The notes beneath the pieces are model-generated. The model searched no databases. It saw only the letters and a program-made list of their open reading frames with translations, and had not been told where the DNA came from. 64,000 bases of DNA, from the NCBI GenBank assembly GCA_009792885.1, contig WMCF01000023.1:9422248-9486247 (forward strand). The letters run 5' to 3'. The position numbers were made by a program, and so were the translations under genes. Shown one piece after another: positions 40,880 to 52,001 of this stretch (positions within the stretch are counted from its first letter, which is position 1; every line of letters starts with the position of its first letter). This DNA is from Eremophila alpestris peregrina (taxonomy: Eukaryota > Chordata > Aves > Passeriformes > Alaudidae).

Positions 40880-43800
40880 CATCTTAGAAAACAGGGGAAG
40901 TTAGGAAAAAGTGCTCTGTGTGCTTCCATTTTCTATCAGATAGCTCCAAACACTCTATTCTTACCTTCCTACTTCTTTTCTATAAGTGCCTAATTTTCAC
41001 TGGGCATTTAGTGGAATGACAACATCCTGAAAGGGGTTCTTGAATGTCCAGTCCATTAGGTCCTTAACTACATCTAGAGACTGTAGATAGTTTGGACTCA
41101 AAATGACATAAAACATACTTTGTGACTACATATTTAAGCAGGCACTGTTTGATGCAGGGGGAATAATGACCTAGCTATTGGCTATCATTTCTAGCTCTTT
41201 TACAGGTAAGAGTCTTGTTGAGGCAGATTTCAACCAGGTCTAATATGTCTCACAGAGTAGCACTGCAGATACTACTCAGATCATTGAAGTTCTTCTGGAA
41301 GTTTGGCTTATTGTATGAAACTGGGTTTGGCTCACCTGCCAGTAGAATTTCTTGTTGCACTACTCTTTAGGGGCACAAAGGCAGCCTCCTCTGAAAGCAC
41401 TACTGCTACACAACTGGATTAATACTCATGGGACAACAGCTAATCTTTGGACCCTGTGGGAATTCAACCTAATTGAGCTAAATTGATAACAAACTACTTC
41501 TACAGGCAGCCTCAGACTATACTGGAAAGGCAAGACTGAACTTTACTTAGCTGAACTCTTGTGCAAATTTTTGTATTAATACATCAATAGGGCGTTCTGA
41601 ATGTCAGATTGTTACTCGGATCTTTTCTTGCAGAGAGCCTCCTCGCCATACAAGAGTGGATATGCAGTATTCTACACCACTAAGAAAGACTATCTGGGTT
41701 AAGATAAATTTCCTTTTCTTAATATGAAATACAATAGGACCTTCTGATGCAAATACCCCATCTTGGCCATATCTCACTTCACAGTATGTCAGCTGGCAAT
41801 CTGCATTTTTTTAATTGTCACTAAAGTGTTTAAACATCAATGTCTTAGACTATCTATACATTTAATTTTCACTTAGATCTTGTGTGATGTTGGCATGACA
41901 GCAGGAAGTTGTGACAAACACTTGATATTCTGTTCTGTGGAGTAGTCATGGAATTAGAGGTGGCTAGGCTGTCGCCTCTTCCTCACAGGTAGGGGCATTC
42001 CCATGAAACTCTAAGGCGTTTTTCCAGCTAGGTGTGTGAGCTTTTCTTTGGGCTGATTAACTATCTCAGGTGGACAAAGCTCTCCAATGAAGAGCTGAGC
42101 AGTGTCTCCCTGACAAATCAACAGCAGAGTCAGGTTAAGGGCTGAGGTACCAGGGCTGCACTTGAGCCTGTCACATAAATCAGATTCCATCACTGAAATA
42201 AGGCTGTCTCTTGCAGAATGCCGGTAGGGTCAGATATCTTTTGAATTGCAGACATCAATTGATTTCATGCAGCTGACTTAAAAGGATGAATTTCTTTAAA
42301 AACCATATTATAGTGATATTTCTTCATAAATCAATGAAAGTTCCAAGCACAGGCGTGATTTTGTTTGTGTAGTGAAACCAGTATCCTGTTTTCTCCTTGC
42401 ATATAGCAATTATGACTGTCAATTCATTAATCTTTCCCCTTTTTAACCTTTGTCCAATATAAATCTATAATTTGTTGATTTGCATATAAATATTTTCATA
42501 TATCAAGTCCTGTACTATTTTTCTGGTTTTTTCCATGATCTTTTTTTAAATTATTATTATTCTGAAGATTTTGTTATGGAAAATGCAGCTGACCCATGTG
42601 AAACTCAAGACCTTGTCTGCTCCCTTCCCGAGGCTGCTGGGGAGTATGAGAAATAGCTCCAGATAAAAAGGTTATGGCAGCTTATTTCCTTCTCCTCTAT
42701 TGTGAAACCATTTTAGCTTCTGTTTTGTCTTTGCACAGCTTGTTAAGTCATCTCCAAGAAAGGGAGTATTAGGCATGCACAAACATTTTCATCCCGGTTA
42801 CATGACACAAGCAAGGAGAAGGGTCTCCAGCCTGATTTTCTGGAGGAATTGCTCACATTTGTGACTAAGATTCTTGGAAAGCTCTTCTAGTAAGTGAAGT
42901 GGCATTTCCCCTTTAAGCAGTATTAATTTTTGTTAGTTAATATTTGGTATCCATGGTTCCTGAATTATCCATAGAAATAAGAATTTCTGATGCACAGAGA
43001 AGACTTCTGGAGATGTGAAAGAATGTCACAGTTTTCCTGCTTTCTGCCCTGAATGGGTCATGCTCCTGCTGGAGGAACATGAGCAGAAGCATCTCACAGA
43101 ATGCTGTCCCAACAAGCCCTAGCACTTCAGCAAGTACCACAGAGCTCATTCTTAATGAAAGTGCTCAGAATCTAAGCCATGGTTACTTTAAATATTAAAC
43201 AACATACGTTTTAAGAGTTTAATCACATTTGATGTAAGCATAGTAAAAGAAGTAGGTACTACTAGAGGATGATTCAGACCTTGAGCTGTAGTTTCTTGAA
43301 CACAACTTTTTTTGTAAATTGTCACAGTTTCCATTATCAACCACTTGTTCCATTCCTCTCCCTTTTGTACCTGTACAGCTGAGTGTGGTGCTACATCCTG
43401 AACCTAAAACAAAGATACAATGACTAATTTATTCTGGTGTGCAAGGAGAAATGCACTTTACTGTGACCTGCCGCTAGCTTTTCAGTGGTGTTCTTCACTG
43501 TAATACTTGATTTTAACTTTGAGTTTTGATATTGTCAAATAATAATTGTATTATTCTATTTCTTTTTAAACACACCTAGCATGTGTAGATATAATATTTG
43601 CTGATGCAAAATCAATTCTAATTGCTCCCAAAGTCTATATTTTGCCCATAAGAAACAGTAAGAGGAGATTAAAATATTAAGTGGTTTTTCCAACATCACA
43701 TCTTTAATCCATTGCTGAAGATCTGAACAGAGTTATCCTTCATCTCAGGGCCAGAGATCATTTTGATCATTTAAGTTTTTCATTGGACATTGCATTATAT

Positions 43801-43888
43801 TTTCAAAGAAAAATCTGTGCATTCTGATGACCCCGGTGATTTTAGTTTTCACCATATAATTAACAGTAGTTTTCATTTCTGTTCTCAC

Positions 43889-44990
43889 TCACAGAATCAC
43901 AGAATGTCTGATGTTGAAAGGGGCTTCTGGAGTTTACTTGTCCTACCCCACTGCTCAAGCAGGCTCACCTAGAGCAGTCTGCCCAGGATCATATCCAGAT
44001 GATTTTCAAATATCTCCAAGGGTATAGACTCCACAACCTCAGTTGGCAACCTGTTCTGGTACTCAGTCACCCTCGCAGTAAAGAATTGTTTCCTGATGTT
44101 CAGGCGAAAGTTCTTATGCTTCAGTGTGTGTCCTTTGCCTCTTGCCCTGTCACTGGACACCACAAAAAAGAGCCTGGCTCTGTCTTCTTTACACCCTTGG
44201 GTAGAGAATCCAGCCCTTGCCCTTGTTAAATTTCTTATGGTTAGTGATTGCCCAGCTCTCTAGTCTATCCAGATCTCTTTGTAAGGCCTCTCTCTCCTCC
44301 CAGAGGAGCCCACAGCTCCTCCTGCTTTAGTGTCATTGCTATACTCACTAAATGTACACTCAACTCCTGCATCCAGATCATTTATAAAAACATTCAAGGG
44401 CACTAGCCCTTAAATTGTGCCTGGGGGTGCCCATTGCCAGCCTGACATAATCCTACTTACTGAAAGATATTGAGCCTGACTTGTTAGACAATTTTTCACC
44501 CAGCATGTTTTGGACTTGTTGAGTGCTAAACATTTCGTCCAGAAGGTTACTCTGAGAGACAGCATCAAAAGCTTTACTGAAATCCAAACCCACCACATCT
44601 ACTCACTTCCCTTGGTCAACTAGGCCAGCAACTCAGTCATAAAAGGAAATTGAGTTGATTAAGCAGGACTTTCCCCTCAGGAACATAAATTGGCTTTCAT
44701 CAGTGATTGCATTGTCTCTCAAGTCCTGGAATAACTTTCTCCAAAATCTTACCAGGCACAGGCAGGCCTGTAATTATCAGGGTCTTCCTTTCTAATCTTA
44801 CTGAAAACTGGGAAAACATTTTCCAGCTTCCAGTTGATTGGGACCACTTCAGATTCCTAAGACTGGTGAAAAGTAATGGAGAGAGGTCACACAAAGACAT
44901 CTCTTTCAGTAGTCTGGGAGGTATCTCATTGGGCCCCATAAATTTATGCATCCAGCTGGAGCAGCAGGTCTTGGATAAGTTCAGGGTTGT
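43889..44990 (-). mobile_element. CR1 LINE, about 1.1 kb, reverse transcriptase region to 3' end, internally deleted
   Basis: The longest CR1 copy in the window, on the minus strand. Its 3' end is at 43889, where the plus strand reads TCACAGAATCACAGAATG. Its 5' limit is near 44990, just before a T run at 44998-45009. It covers the start of the reverse transcriptase domain through the ORF2 C-terminus and the short 3' UTR. Between the palm region and the C-terminal segment, roughly 100-150 codons present in full CR1 ORF2 are missing, with the junction near 44190-44225. This deletion is separate from the 5' truncation that most CR1 copies carry. Stops and frameshifts throughout show that it is inactive. 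Confidence 0.95.
43969..44981 (-). pseudogene. CR1 ORF2 remnant (reverse transcriptase, broken)
   Basis: CR1 ORF2 encodes an endonuclease and reverse transcriptase that copy the element's RNA at the target site. From the 5' side this remnant reads ELIQDLLLQLDA and then, after a frameshift, HKFMGPNEIPPRLLKE, the conserved start of the CR1 palm region. SWKMF and VPGKILEKVI follow, then SKAF- and SWQ-type remains. The block INDLDAGVECTFSE comes next and leads to the catalytic box at 44332-44343. Active CR1 enzymes have F-A-D-D at this place. Here it reads Y-S-N-D, so one metal-binding aspartate is lost. After an internal deletion, the C-terminal segment continues with NFRLNIRKQFFTARVTEYQN and LPTEVVES and ends at a stop near 43969. 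Identification as CR1 is firm; no function remains. Confidence 0.93.
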
Positions 44991-45638
44991 TTGGGTTTTT
45001 TTTTTTTTAATTTGTTTTGGCTATTAAGTTCGCCAAAACACAGATATTTTCCTATACAGCTTTACCATCTCAGTCCAAAGCATTTTATGGTAGCTCCTAA
45101 TCAGAATAATAGGAAGGCTATTTTAGGAAGAATATTACAATAATTATCTTTTGAAATATTTGTTTCTAAGGTTATATGGTAATTATTTTCCATGTTGTGT
45201 TATTAAGATATCAAAAGTATTAGTAAAAAGTTGACATATGAAGACAAAAACATGCATCCCAACAATTGTGTAATCTCACTGGATTCTGTGCACTAGAAAA
45301 AACTAAAAATAATCATATGCAATTTAAGAGTTCTCAATATCCAAAGGGGATGACAACAAGGCAAAGGGAAATAATTCATACCATTGTGACTATGAAAAGT
45401 GTGTCTATGAATATTTTTAGGAGTTAACAAATAGTGATTATACAAACCCACTCCTTAAGTGATCTTGCTAGTCATCACATCTAGTCCCAAATATAACTTG
45501 TTAAAAAAAGTTATTTAATATTTTTCTTTATTATTTTACTTACTTGAAAGTTTTAAACCCATTTAATTTACTCACACAATTTTACTTGTGATTTTTGCAT
45601 TTTTTTCATTTTGATAAAGAAAACAAAATATGAAAAGT
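44991..45638. other. AT-rich spacer between two CR1 copies
   Basis: About 650 bp of AT-rich sequence with a T run at 44998-45009 and no open frame or recognisable element. It separates two minus-strand CR1 copies that differ in their 3' ends and so inserted independently. Confidence 0.65.
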
Positions 45639-46211
45639 AGAATAAAATCATTGAGGTTGGAAAAGAACCCCCAAGATGATCAAGTCGAGCCTTTGACTGA
45701 TCACTCCCATGTCAACCAGACCTTGGCACTGAGTGCCACATAGAGTTTTTCCTTGGACACCTCCAGGGACAGTGACTCAAAAACTTCCCTGGGCAGCCCA
45801 TTCCAGTGCTTGACAACCCTTTCAGTGAAGAAATTCTTCCTGATGTCCAATCTGAACCTCCAGTGGCAAATCTTGAGGCTGAGTCCTCTTGTTGCCTGGG
45901 AGAAGAGGTCAACCCCCACCTTGCTTCATCCTCCTTTCAGGCAGCTGTAGAGAGTGATAGGGTCACCCCTGGGACTCCTTTTTTCCGGACTTAACACCCC
46001 CAGCTCCCTCAGCAGCTTCTCAATGACTCCCTCATAGACCCTTCACCAGCTCCCATTTCCCTTCACTCCCCTGGACTCACTCCAGCCCCTCAATGTCTCT
46101 CCTATAGCGAGAGGCCCAAAACTGGACACAGCACTTGAGGTGTGGCCTCACCAGTGGTGAGTACAGGGGGACAATCGCTGCCCTGATCTTACTTGCTGAC
46201 TGTACTATTAC
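45639..46211 (-). mobile_element. CR1 LINE fragment, about 570 bp, 3' end and ORF2 C-terminal region
   Basis: A minus-strand CR1 copy whose 3' end at 45639 reads AATAAAATCATTGAGGTTGG on the plus strand. This differs from the ends of the copies at 1781 and 51161 and marks another CR1 group. It runs to about 46211, where the plus strand reads CTTGCTGACTGTACTATTAC. It contains ORF2 C-terminal coding, described separately, and a short 3' UTR. It is 5'-truncated and inactive. Confidence 0.94.
45701..46190 (-). pseudogene. CR1 ORF2 C-terminal remnant
   Basis: On the minus strand the 5' part encodes LVRPHLKCCVQFWASRYRRD followed by IEGLE and a stop. This is the conserved segment after the reverse transcriptase thumb in CR1 ORF2. 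Further on, the frame reads RFRLDIRKNFFTERVVKHWN and then GLPREVFESLSLEV, the C-terminal block shared by most CR1 proteins, ending near 45701. A stop and frame changes between these parts (about 45930-46080) break it. It retains no catalytic region. It encodes nothing functional, but it is a clear marker of element type and direction. Confidence 0.92.
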
Positions 46212-47770
46212 AAAAATGATTATAAAAGTAGACTTTAAACACTAGTTAATAAGATCAATGTCAGAAAAAAAATTACAGAAAATTGAAAATACAACTCGTA
46301 TATCATTTCAAGAGATTGCTTTCACATGCGAGGATAATAATATTTTGACCAGGATTTATCTGCAGTCTCTACAGAAAATAATTCCTTCTCTGGTGCTAAC
46401 ATTCAGTGAACCTCATATTCACTTAATGTGAGCACAATGGGATCAGCTGTCTTGTCAAGTTAATCTATAACATTAATGCAGTGTTTTATCCCTCTTTCTC
46501 AGACTCCATGCACATAAAACATTCATATATATAGTTTTCAGCAGAATGTTCTTGTGTCCATCAGTTACAAATGCATGGTTTTATCCCTGGGCCAGTGAAG
46601 TGCCTCCCTGCCTCGCTGTTACTGTGGATGTATGGTGATTCCCAAATCTGTTACAAAAGAGTATGCAAATTAAAATGTCTCCTGTATGTACTCTAAGATC
46701 GTGTATAAGATATGCTTCAGTACATACTGTCACTTATGCTGTATTTCTGGTTGGTTCTTATCTGGTTTGATAGAATATAAAACATTGGAAAGGCCCTTAC
46801 AAAGCTATTGCAAAGGAACTGGTACTTTGGTTTGTACATGGAGATCATTACTACACATAATCCCTAGTTTTCATATCCTGTTTCCATTCCATTGTTACTT
46901 GTGGGCAGACCTATAAAGAGCCACGATGACCTCATGGAAAAGGCAGCACAGGAGAAAGCCTACCTGTGGCTCTTTTGTTGATTTATTTTTTTATTGTCAG
47001 TGAGATATTGCCCTTTGGGAATGATGTTTGTGAAGGCTGCGAGTTGCTCATCATGGAACCTGTATGTACAGCACTCCATACTCTGGGTATCATTTATCAC
47101 TTCCAGCTCCTGCTGTACTACCTGGAAGCAATAGAAAGCGTTAACATTTTTGCTTCTTCTATTTCTGTATTGAAGAACTTGAACAAATGTTTCAAAGAGA
47201 AAATTACACCTGGAAGAATAGATTAGAAAACAGGGTGCTAGGTTCTACTCTCTACATGCCAAGATAAATGAAAGCAGTAACGTTAACACAGGATGGGGAG
47301 AAAAAAAGGCATTAAATTTTTATTTCTCTGTTGCAAAAGTTCTGCCAAACAACATCTCAAATTCATCATTTGATCAAACATTTTGTCTCAGAAAATATTT
47401 TTTTTATTTTGCATTTTGTAAACCAAAAAATAATTTGAGTGTCATGATCTGGTGCAGGACTTTAGTTGCCCATAAGTGCAAGAAGTGCAAGGAATGATGG
47501 GTTTGCTCTAAAGGGGACTGCTGTTGTAGTACTTAGCTTTACAAATGTGCAGTTACATTGTTCAAGGCTCAAGCTCTGTTTGAAGTCTTGTGTAGTTTTT
47601 TTTTCAGACCCTCTGTACAGGGCTTGAGTTTCATCTTTAATCAACAGCCAGCTGTTAGGGTTGCCACTGATTCCTGACCTGTAATTACCCCAGAACCTCA
47701 TCCTGCTGGCTGGCTTCTCACAGTCTCCTGATATGCATGCTACAAGATTGAAAGTGGCAAAAAATCCTTT

Positions 47771-47800
47771 GCAAAGGTACCAAGAGATTTGTACCTTTGC
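47771..47800. repeat. Perfect inverted repeat, 10-bp arms, 10-nt loop
   Basis: GCAAAGGTAC (47771-47780) and GTACCTTTGC (47791-47800) are exact reverse complements around CAAGAGATTT. Each arm is 50 percent GC, above the local background. The pairing does not extend beyond the arms, so it is too short for a typical miRNA precursor. Confidence 0.88.
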
Positions 47801-48846
47801 GCTACAAATCAATCCAAACACTGAAGGCACAAGTCCTGTTCCCCCTACACCCCCCACTCATTTCCCCCTTTAACTCTGTCCTGCATTTCATTGTAATTAA
47901 GACTAACAATGTAAAATCAAGCAAGTTTGCTTGAACCTGCCTCAAGGAAAAGATCAATTGGCAAACCAAATGCACAATATCCTTGCTGATAAAATCCACG
48001 TCTTTTGCTGGACCATCTGATTACGAGTTTTAGTAAGAACTGTGTAAGGTTTCTAAAGCAATGTCCCTTTAGAGTAAGCTGCAGCCATACACACACTTTA
48101 AGTATTATAGATTCCAGTTGTCATGAAACATTTACTTCATTGTCAGCTCTATCTACTGTATTCTTGAATTTTGAACAACAAAGTACTGCCAAAAAGCAAA
48201 CATGCATTTTTATTCCAGGATGAATGCTGATTGCAAGCCATGAATTGGTTTCTGTTCTCTCTCCCTTTCATCTGAGAAGAGAAGCTTGTTTTTTTAAAAA
48301 CATGCCATGTCCCTCAGGTATCTGTTATAGTAAATACACATGCAAAGGAAAGGCTAGAACAATTTCAATTTTCATTGCTGCTATTGCTAATTGTATAGCT
48401 AGCTCCTTTTAGAGCTGGCCACCATGACTAGCTAAATCTAAATTTATCTTTCTTTAGCTGAGGGAAATAGCCTCACATCTGTTAAAAGATTATCACCTGA
48501 TGAGTACATCTGAGATCAGAAACACTCTGCACCAAGCCCAGGTCTCAGCAATGCACAGATTTTGGATTACTGTCGTGATACAGCCAGGATGCTCACATGG
48601 AGGGGCTGACACTCTACACGTGTGACATTCTGAACACCTACATTTTAAGTAGTTTGTGAACAAGTAACTAGGATTATGGATTGTAGGAGAGCCAGGAGAA
48701 CTGGGAGTAAAGATGATCTCCCATGCATGTATGTGTTTCTCTGTTCACTGGAGAATGAAAAGCAGATCCAATGGTTTTTAGAAATTTTCTGATTTTTCTC
48801 AACTAAGCTATATGCTTATGCTTTTTTAATGCCTCTGATCTTTCTT

Positions 48847-48848
<2 letters not shown>

Positions 48849-48919
<71 letters not shown>
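48849..48919. repeat. Very long T tract (T35-C-T35)
   Basis: Thirty-five T, one C at 48884, then another 35 T. On the minus strand it could be a poly(A) tail of a retrocopy. However, no AATAAA lies in the 50 bases that would precede such a tail, and I recognise no gene there. CR1 does not make poly(A) tails. Length in this kind of tract is prone to sequencing and assembly error. Confidence 0.85.
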
Positions 48920-48920
<1 letters not shown>

Positions 48921-48977
48921 GCCAAGCAGCTACATTCAATTTTTTTTTTTTTTTTTTGGCCAAGCAGCTACATTCAA
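48902..48977. repeat. Two-copy tandem duplication, 38-bp unit
   Basis: A unit of 18 T followed by GGCCAAGCAGCTACATTCAA occurs twice with no differences (48902-48939 and 48940-48977). The identity suggests either a recent duplication by slippage at the T tract or an assembly artefact. Confidence 0.9.
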
Positions 48978-50683
48978 CTTAACGTTTACTTGCTGAGAGA
49001 TGTTAGTGGGAATAAATTGTTGCTAGGTTATGAAATGCATCTTTCAGTATTTCCATAGTCAATGGTTTTGATTTTATCTGATAAACTCAAGTATTGCACA
49101 AGGGAAAAAGTAAGCTGTATTATTAACATAGACTGTTGAGAAAACCTTCTTTTAAAAAAACAGAACTCCAGGATGTAATATTAAGAATTTTTGTAGATAA
49201 TTACATTAAGTCTGAAAATATATACTCAGCTCAGATCCACAGCAGCATGGCAGAGACCAAGACAGAAGTCAAACTCAGATCTGATTAAGGGTTTTTGTGG
49301 TTGGCTCTGTATTTTTTATTTTCTTGTAGCTCTCAACTTTCACAGTCATATTAATTGTATTTTTCTAGCCTTGTTTCCAGTCTGTATCTTATATTCAGCT
49401 ACTCACTGTAAAAAGTAACTTATGCATAACAATTTTCTCTTCATTGATTAGAAGAAGTATAAGGTACCATATAGAAAACTTCCTACATTGATGGGAGAAG
49501 GCAGTTAATAATCAGCAGGAGAAAAGGTTCTTCTGTACAGTTCATGAGAAATCTTTGTCCATATCACAGAAGAATAGTGAGGCTGTTATTAGCATTTCCA
49601 CCTTGACTCAGAGTTGTTCTTGATATTTTCCCTGTGATATGACCTGGGCAAAGAGGAATCTGAAATGCAGTGTTCAGTTTGCACTTTCTAAAACCAAGTT
49701 GTCCTCTGGTCAGTTCAGTTGCTCTGGTCAAGGCTGTGGTGGGGGTGTTCAAAGAAAGGAAGGACAGAGCTGAAATGTGATCCCCAGTGATCACAATGGT
49801 TACTTGGGTCTGTGGAAAGTTAGAGAGAAATTATGGCAGCACTAGGAAGTGTAATACATATGTAATTACAGTCAATCTTTAAATAAGTGGAACACAAAAA
49901 AATGATGACTCTTTATTTCCTACCACTGCATTTTATAGTTATGATGTGTATGCTTTTTAAAAAAACAATTTTTTATTTCACAATACAAAAAAAATGTTGC
50001 TTCTATAAATAACATTTTCTAGGTAACATTAGCTTACAGAGAGAGAAAAAAAAAACAAAATCAAAGAAAAGATATATTGTAAAATGAGAGATTTATAAAA
50101 TAAGATATCTGAAGTTAAAAGCTAGGACTATCAAAGTTTTTTTCATCAAAAATAACCCTACAAAAGGTAGGACATTTCACTATATAGTTATATAGGTATA
50201 TACACATATATATTTACTGTTCAGTGAAATATTTTATTCCTTGCAAGAGAAGAAGAGAAGACACAACCCCAAAGATTTTTGATAAAACTTGTTTGTCTTT
50301 CTGGAAACTTTGTAGAAACTTAAACTCCATTTGCCAATCAAGAGCACCTGAACTCAGTTTCTCAGTTTCCCATTTAGAGAGATGTGAGGTGTTGTCTAAC
50401 CCCAAGGGGCAGAGCAGCTTTCCTTTGGTTAGACAAGTACACAAGACAAGCATGGAGGAGAAGGGAGGCATTACCTTCTAAAAATTGTGGTTTGTCTTTT
50501 CTAAAAACTCCATGTCAGAAAATAAACTGAAATTATAACTCTTCTCTGAATTGAAAAAAAAGAGGTCCTCAAAAGAACAGTGTTGCTCATGGGGGGCCAT
50601 GTCTTGTGCAAAATTCAGTTCTCCAGATGGTGGGGGGACAAATTCTGTGGAATGCCGAAACCTTTGCAAATAAGAATCAGAAT

Positions 50684-50709
50684 AAATTACTTTTTTAAAA
50701 AAGTAATTT
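50684..50709. repeat. 26-bp perfect palindrome without spacer
   Basis: The left half is AAATTACTTTTTT and the right half is its exact reverse complement, meeting between 50696 and 50697. There is no unpaired centre. The composition is almost entirely A and T, so chance is more likely than for a balanced palindrome of this size. Confidence 0.9.
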
Positions 50710-51160
50710 CATGAAAATACTGTGTTTAAACATCTGTCAAGGGTTAAAGATTAACTGGATAGATGTAGGATGCCAGTATATTATATACTGTGTTAATCTG
50801 TATGCCATAATAGCCTTGATCATCAAAATCTCTGCAGTTTTACAGATTTGTTACTGCAAATTCAAAATTTCATAGGAATCTAAATTAAACTAATATGCAT
50901 CAAGACATTTTATTATAACATTTTTATCCATAGATGATTAAAAAGTAGTAAAACACAAATTCATATTTTATTTAAAAGGCAAACACAGGAAAAAAAATCA
51001 GTTTTGAGTCAGGGTAGGAATTTGTTTCAAAATTAATTTTTGCTTGAAAATAATAGATTTAATTAATAATAGAACTAAGTATCCAAACAGGGGAGGAATG
51101 GATGTCACAGAAAGGAATTGTGCTTGGAAGTAGGAACTACATTTAAATTGCAGTTATAAA

Positions 51161-51462
51161 ACTATAGAATGGTTTGTGTTGGAAGGGAGCTTAAAGGTCA
51201 TCTCATTACAAACCCCCTGCTATGAGCAGAGACACCTTCCACTATCCCAGGTTGCTCAGAGCCCCATCCAACCTGGCCTTGAACGCTGCCAGGGATGGGA
51301 CATCCTCAGCTTCTCTGGGCAACCTGTGCCAGGGCCTCACCACCCTCACAGTAAAGAGTTTCTTCTTAATATTTAATCTAAAGCCAACCTCTTTCAGTTT
51401 AAAATCATTACTCCTTGTTCAATTGCTGCACTGTCTCTGTCTTTCCAAGGGCCTGTTTAACA
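51161..51462 (-). mobile_element. CR1 LINE 3' fragment, best preserved copy
   Basis: A minus-strand CR1 3' end of about 300 bp. The plus strand begins with ACTATAGAATGGTTTGTGTT, the reverse of the CR1 3' terminus, and continues with GGAGCTTAAAGGTCATCTCA. The minus strand keeps an uninterrupted ORF2 C-terminal frame reading LNIKKKLFTVRVVRPWHRLP, then REAEDVPSLAAFKARLDGAL. That is the shared C-terminal block of CR1 proteins, with no stop in about 45 codons. This makes it the least decayed piece here, so probably the youngest. Similarity fades past about 51462. It is 5'-truncated and inactive. Confidence 0.95.
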
Positions 51463-51961
51463 GGTAACAGAATGTGCAATCTTAAAAAGAAAAGGAAAAA
51501 GAACCCTTGATCCACGTCTATAAGGTGTTCTTTAGTTTCTCTAGTTATTTTTCACAACCACTAACTCTGACTACTCAGGAGGTTTAAAACACTGGGCATA
51601 GTCTATGGCAGCAACTAGGAAAAAAAATTATTAATGTCAGGTTTTACTGAAGGTAACCAGCCAGAAAGTGATCCATAAAAGGAAGGTACCCACTCACAGG
51701 GTGAGGGTAAGAATTCTTCCCTCATCTGCCCCTACAACAGTCCTCACACTGGAGTTATTTAATTACCAAGGTGCTGTGTAATAGAATCAAATGGATGCAA
51801 TTAAAAGCCTGACAGGTGGGTGGGAATAGGCCAACGCCTCCAGAGATTAAGTCTTAGTTTCTGGATTGAGACAAATGTCTAAGGGAACAGGGAGTGGAAA
51901 AGGAGGAAGATAGTCTTGAGTTCTGGCCCTTCTGGTTACATTTCATGAAAAGAGCAGTAGA
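51463..51961. other. Short spacer between two CR1 pieces, unassigned
   Basis: About 500 bp with no open frame of note and no recognised element. It separates a minus-strand CR1 end from a small plus-strand CR1 piece. Confidence 0.6.
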
Positions 51962-52001
51962 ATTAGATTAGATTAGATTAGATTAGATTAGATTAGATTA
52001 G
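51962..52001. repeat. (ATTAG)8 pentanucleotide microsatellite
   Basis: Eight perfect ATTAG units. The tract runs directly into a plus-strand CR1 ORF2 fragment, at the codons AGA TTA GAT ATT AGG. Those codons already contain the pentamer, so the array probably expanded from the element's own sequence. It is not a telomere repeat (TTAGGG). Confidence 0.95.

Larger units (their letters stand above)
37959..43888. other. Noncoding sequence between CR1 copies, unassigned
   Basis: About 5.9 kb with no recognised gene. Near 38393 an AATAAA in AATAAAGCCATTGCC and a TATATAA near 38090 gave a faint LTR-like impression that I could not support (see rejected items). A 94-codon frame at 40521-40805 has no domain. 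A diverged tandem duplication at 40142 and an inverted repeat at 40851 are listed separately. Confidence 0.55.
46212..51160. other. AT-rich noncoding sequence with poly-T and palindromes
   Basis: About 5 kb without a recognised gene. The longest frame in the whole window lies here (131 codons, minus strand, 47462-47857). It shows no domain and overlaps a separate 65-codon frame. The notable items are structural and listed separately: a perfect inverted repeat at 47771, a very long T tract at 48849, a 38-bp duplication at 48902 and a 26-bp palindrome at 50684. Confidence 0.6.

Noticed and set aside
44707..45027. 106-codon plus-strand frame
   Set aside because: It is the antisense of the CR1 reverse transcriptase remnant on the minus strand.
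47462..47857. Longest open frame in the window, 131 codons on the minus strand
   Set aside because: No recognisable domain or motif, no conserved-looking neighbours and no intron signals in support. With six frames over 64 kb a frame of this size is expected by chance.
48849..48919. Poly(A) tail of a processed pseudogene on the minus strand
   Set aside because: No AATAAA or close variant was seen within about 50 bp upstream of the supposed tail, and no gene sequence is recognisable next to it.
51962..52001. Interstitial telomere repeat
   Set aside because: The unit is ATTAG, five bases, not TTAGGG.
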